Shown: positions 59,981 to 64,000 of the stretch, one piece after another
How the letters are laid out: each line of letters starts with the position of its first letter
How positions within the stretch are numbered: position 1 is the stretch's first letter
Translations under genes and position numbers: made by a program
NCBI RefSeq assembly: GCF_030052815.1
Contig: NC_079495.1
Coordinates: 34,653,987 to 34,717,986, forward strand
Length of the DNA stretch: 64,000 bases
Direction of reading: 5' to 3'
From: Hevea brasiliensis
Taxonomy: Eukaryota; Streptophyta; Magnoliopsida; Malpighiales; Euphorbiaceae
The notes under the pieces: generated by a model
What the model was told of the DNA's origin: nothing
Databases searched by the model: none
What the model saw: the letters and a program-made list of their open reading frames with translations, nothing else

Positions 59981-62089
59981 TGAAGGAGCGGAAGCGTGAA
60001 AAACATAAGTTTATACCATCGAATTCAAAAATTTTTCACTTAGGGTCACATGCATCATGCAAGATTTATTTTTATCTATTTGATTTTAATGATAAACAAC
60101 ATATTAAAACTCTTTTAATATGTTTTTGGATCTGTATTTTCCATTTAAGATTTTAAAATTAATCAGATTAATTTCAGAACCCTAGATTAAATCAAGAACA
60201 AACACACTAACTTCTTGATGCACTGCAGTGTATTTGCACCTTTGAGATGCTTCTTCAGGACACCAGATGTTGTTCCTCTAGCTTGTCCACACCAAGAACA
60301 CATATGGCAGCCCTTGAACAGCTTCTAAAGCTTTTTCTATTAATTAGAAAATCAAGTTTTGCCTTTTAAGAGATTAAAGATGTAAATAGGACACTAGAAA
60401 CGATTTCTAGTATTTTTAATTCAAGAGATTGTTTGTTAATCTCTTGGAATAGATGACAGATGAAGAAGAAGAGAGGGAGAGCCTCATGGTGGCGGCACAA
60501 ATGAGAACAGCAGCTGGTTGTCTTATTTTCTTTTCATAACAACACTTATATAGCTAGGTCAACACATTAAATCCTTGCCACATGTCACCCTCTGATTGGT
60601 TCTAGGTTTAATTGACCCAATCACATTATGCCGAATGTCAAACCTATATTTAATCTTAATTTTAATCATCTTACATGATTAAAAGACATTTGGCAAGCTT
60701 ATGTGTAATGCCATGTGTCACCATCTCTTGGTGCCACACGTCACCCTGTGAAATGACCAAAATGCCCATGTGTCTTAATTTTGAGTTATCAACCCAAAAA
60801 TAATTATTTCTCTTCTTCTAATCTATTTATATCAAATATAAATTAATTAATTAATCTCTATTAATTAATTTCTCATTAATTAAATTCATATTTAAACACT
60901 TTAAATATAAATTTAACTTATGCTATACATCCAATAATTTAGATTTGGTTTCAAGTCATGCTGGGGACTTTGCAATCTAATTTCAAACCAAACCTATTTA
61001 ATTAATCAATTAAAATCTTTAATTAATTAATTAAATCATATTTAATTAGGTGATAACTTGTGTATGTGTGTGACTTACTAGGCTCATCACTAATTGGCAA
61101 TGAGATATGATATCAACTTTTAATATCATCAGAACTCTTTCTTACCATAAATGATTTCTCTAAATCATTTTATGCACCTCATAGACCATGGTTAACACCT
61201 AGCATAGCATGCCATGGCCACCCAATTAGTAATAAGGTTTATCTTAAATGAACCTATAATCATATATTACCATGCACTAGAATCTCTCTGTTACAAAATC
61301 CCAACTCAAGCTAGAGTCATGGTTTATGTCAAACTCCATTTGCTATGAATATTATGTTCTCTTTTAATTCTAATTCTTGATTAAAAAAATTTTCTCATCA
61401 GAAACTCTTTTCTGATTAAATTTATCTGTCCTGGCCAGGAACTTGAAACATCAAGAACAATTAAATGAACATAGGATTTTATCTCTATTTACTTAGAGGA
61501 ACAGATTCCATCTTGATCAACACTTACCTCCATATATAACTAGTAGGAGCCAACACATGCCCATATACCCATACACAGTACAAGTGTGAAAGTAGTATCA
61601 AACTCAAACCATCTATATACAAGATAACTGTGCTATCTCAGGTTTAAAGATTATATGCACTGATATGATTTATGACAAAACATTGACAAGAGTAAACTCC
61701 ATGTGCTTATCATAAGTGTCACTAGTTCGGCCTACTTATCATTTATAAGTGCCTATCATGTTTGTCATATAGCATGAGACTCACCATTCCATCTTATTTA
61801 TATCTCATATAAATAACTTGGGAAAAAACATGAATACAATCTTTCTGGATAAGTCATGTCCTTATTATGAAGTATCCTCGATTGTGAACCTATTTATGAT
61901 ACTTTGTACTAGAAATACTGTCACTCATATTCTTAACAACTTAAGAATAGAATTTCTAATAAAATATCAATGGACCTTTTCTATTACACATAAATATATT
62001 ATGTAAACGGAAAAGTGAAAATGCCTTTTATTAATGAAACATGTACAAGATACATACTAAATGATATGCTCTAGGGCATACTAGTAACA
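59981..62089 (-). repeat. C2 3' LTR
   Basis: 2,109 bp, TGAAGGAGCGGAAGCGTG to CATACTAGTAACA, reverse complement of the C1 LTR type with scattered differences. Confidence 0.93.
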
Positions 62090-62102
62090 ATCTCCCACAA
62101 GC
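62090..62102 (-). promoter_or_regulatory. C2 polypurine tract
   Basis: Minus strand GCTTGTGGGAGAT next to the LTR; one base differs from C1. Confidence 0.8.
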
Positions 62103-63327
62103 ACTAGAGCCATTCATTACAATACCTTAGACCCATCTTCTCAAGATGTCGGTCTAACTGAGCTTGTGACAAAGGCTTAGTGAATGGATCAACTGGTTTT
62201 TTCAGCTGATGTTATTTTTCTGCATGGCTATATCACCTTGCCCAACTATATCTTTGATAATGTGGTAGTGCCTTTCTATGTGTTTGGATTTCTAGTGAGA
62301 CCGGGGTTTCTTATATCCAAACATCTTCTTTTGCAGCATTTTATATAGCAATATACTCGGCCTCTATAGTGAAATCTGCAGTCGTACTCTATTTGGAACT
62401 CTTCCAATTAACTGCACTTCCTTTACAAATGAACACAAACCTAGAGGTAGACTTTCTATCGTTGATATCTGATTGAAAATCAGAATCAGTATAACCATCT
62501 AATTGCAAGTCTCCACCTCAATATATCAAGAATAAATCCTTAGTTCTTCTCAAGTACTTAAGGATATTCTTGATAGCTATCCAGCGTTCCAAACCTGGAT
62601 TGGATTGATACCTGCTAGTCAAACTAACAGCATATGCGATATCCGGCCTAGTACACAACATTGCATACATTAAACTTCCAATAGCCGAAGCATATGGAAT
62701 CCTGGCCATCTTATCTCTTTCTTCAGGTGTCTTTGGAGACATCTTTTTAGAACGGTGGATACCATGTCTCACTGGTAACAATCCTCTCTTGGAATCAAGC
62801 TTGTTAAACCTCTTTAACACCTTTCCAAGTATAGACTTTGGGATAAACCAATTATTCTTTTCGCTCTATCTCTATAAATGCGAATCCCAAGAATATAGGT
62901 TGCCTCCCATAAGTCTTTCATGGAGAATGTATTTGACAATCATACCTTTACAGTTATCAACATACCTGTGTCATTACCCATCAATAGCATGTCATCCACA
63001 TATAAGACAAGGAAAGTGATAGCACTGTCACTAACCTTCTTATATACACATGGCTCATCCTCATTTTTGATAAAACCAAAGGATTTAATGGCTTCATCAA
63101 AATGGATATTCTAACTCCTCGAAGCTTGTTTCAACCCATAAATGGATTGTTTTAGCTTGCATACCTTGGAACCATCTTGGGATTCAAAACCCCTAGATTG
63201 TTCCATGAAAATGTTTTCTTCAATATATCCATTGAGAAAAGCTGTTTTGACATCCATCTGCCAAATCTCATAATCATAGTATGAAGCTATTGCTAATAGA
63301 ATCCTAATTGATTTAAGCATGGGAACA
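62103..63327 (-). pseudogene. pol: C2 reverse transcriptase and RNase H, broken
   Basis: Minus strand, read from 63327 down: MLKSIRILLAIASYYDYEIW, QMDVKTAFLNGYIEENIFME, SIYGLKQASRS then a stop, catalytic YVDD near 62990, PASAIGSLM-like region (IPYASAIGSLMYAMLCTRPD), TSRYQSNPGLERWIAIKNIL. Several frame breaks follow in RNase H. It is cut at 63327 just before MLKSIR by a Tekay LTR. Confidence 0.88.
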
Positions 63328-64000
63328 TGTAACACCCCTATTTGTATAGCCTGGTATATTTCACTGTTCCGGTGACCGGTGTTGGTCCGGACAATTAAGG
63401 GGATTACAACCATACTTAAGACAACTAGAGAAGCCATAAACACAAATAATTAGTAATTGTCAATTAGTTAAGTATAAATAAGAAAAACAGAACATAAGAA
63501 GTTAAACGAGCCGAGAGTTACAGCGATGGGTGACCTTCTCGGGAACGACTGCGAAGTTGATTTAAACTCAAATTTCGAACTGTAAAATGTGACGCCGCAG
63601 TCCTTAGAACCATTACGAACACAGTGGAAAAGAGAAAATCATGAAAAATAATTGTTAAGCCAGTCAAATAATTAGGTCAGAGATTCGGAAGAAATATTGA
63701 ATTATTTGCAAACCGGGTTGAACTAGAGAGGGGCAATTTGGTCAATTGACCCCGAGAGCTGACTCCTGACCTAACTGTCAAATAAAATCAGAGAAAAGAA
63801 AATTTCAGAGTCAGGAATTAAATTAAAGAACTAATAAAAAAAAGAAGAGAAAATGAAAATGGTGTAGGGAGATGACATCATGCATGACATCATGCATGAT
63901 GCCATAAATGTTATAATTAATAAATTAAATTAAATTGAATTATGGTCTTCCTAAGACATAAAAGAAAGAAAAGAAAAGAAAAAAAAAAAACAAAAGTCCT
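63328..64000 (+). mobile_element. S4: left end of another family A Tekay LTR, cut by the window edge
   Basis: Starts TGTAACACCCCTATTTGT and follows E1's LTR closely, including the duplicated TGACATCATGCA block (63873-63903). Left flank GAACA (63323-63327). Whether it is a solo LTR or a whole element cannot be told. Confidence 0.9.

Larger units (their letters stand above)
59981..63327 (-). mobile_element. C2: copia element of the C1 family, minus strand, incomplete in window
   Basis: The 3' LTR is complete (59981-62089) and followed by the polypurine tract and RNase H/RT on the minus strand, up to 63327, where a Tekay LTR is inserted. The left flank ACTAG (59976-59980) is the candidate target duplication; the right copy would be beyond the window. 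It is inserted in Tat gag. Confidence 0.9.

Overview
This 64 kb window is plant nuclear DNA made almost entirely of nested LTR retrotransposons. I see no host gene, rRNA, tRNA or CRISPR. A plant source is shown by initiator-Met tRNA primer sites (TGGTATCAGAGC), a Tekay/Del-type chromodomain, very long LTRs (3.4-4.1 kb) and Tat/Ogre-lineage extra ORFs. The element mix suggests a eudicot; I cannot name the species (Euphorbiaceae is only a guess).

Base layer: decayed Tat/Ogre-lineage (Ty3/gypsy) DNA. On the left (173-1499 plus 4930-6743) it carries antisense accessory genes: a broken PF04195-type gene behind its own TATA box, and a second ORF I do not recognise. The middle (about 6750-7356, 11352-13010, 16619-16677, 48024-48172) looks like fragments of one or more LTRs. 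On the right it has a PBS (48173-48190), a leader, a broken DUF7745-type ORF1 (49033-50191 and 57381-58082) and a broken gag (58570-59980).

Inserted into this layer, with duplicated target sites: solo LTR S1 (1500-4929), solo LTR S2 (7357-11351, minus), solo LTR S3 (13011-16618), the non-autonomous Tekay-like element E2 (minus, 16678-48023 including its inserts), the non-autonomous Tekay-like element EB (50192-57375), and a minus-strand copia element C2 (from 59981). Second layer: the Tekay element E1 (18321-40216, TSD GCATT) sits in the 3' LTR of E2, and another Tekay LTR (63328 to the window edge) sits in the C2 RT gene. Third layer: copia element C1 (26097-35680, TSD CCACC) sits inside the E1 integrase gene. 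The order of insertion can therefore be read directly.

Most notable: (1) two LTR families share a conserved exon-like block of 59-64 nt, flanked by splice-site-like signals, inside the LTR; (2) EB and E2 have different LTRs but share one non-autonomous interior (the same capsid deletion and a homologous non-coding block replacing pol); (3) a TGACATCAT/ATGATGTCA inverted repeat is kept at nearly the same offset in LTRs whose surroundings have diverged; (4) an antisense PF04195 gene with its own promoter is split by a solo LTR; (5) three target-site duplications are imperfect, and two of these are explained by CpG decay.
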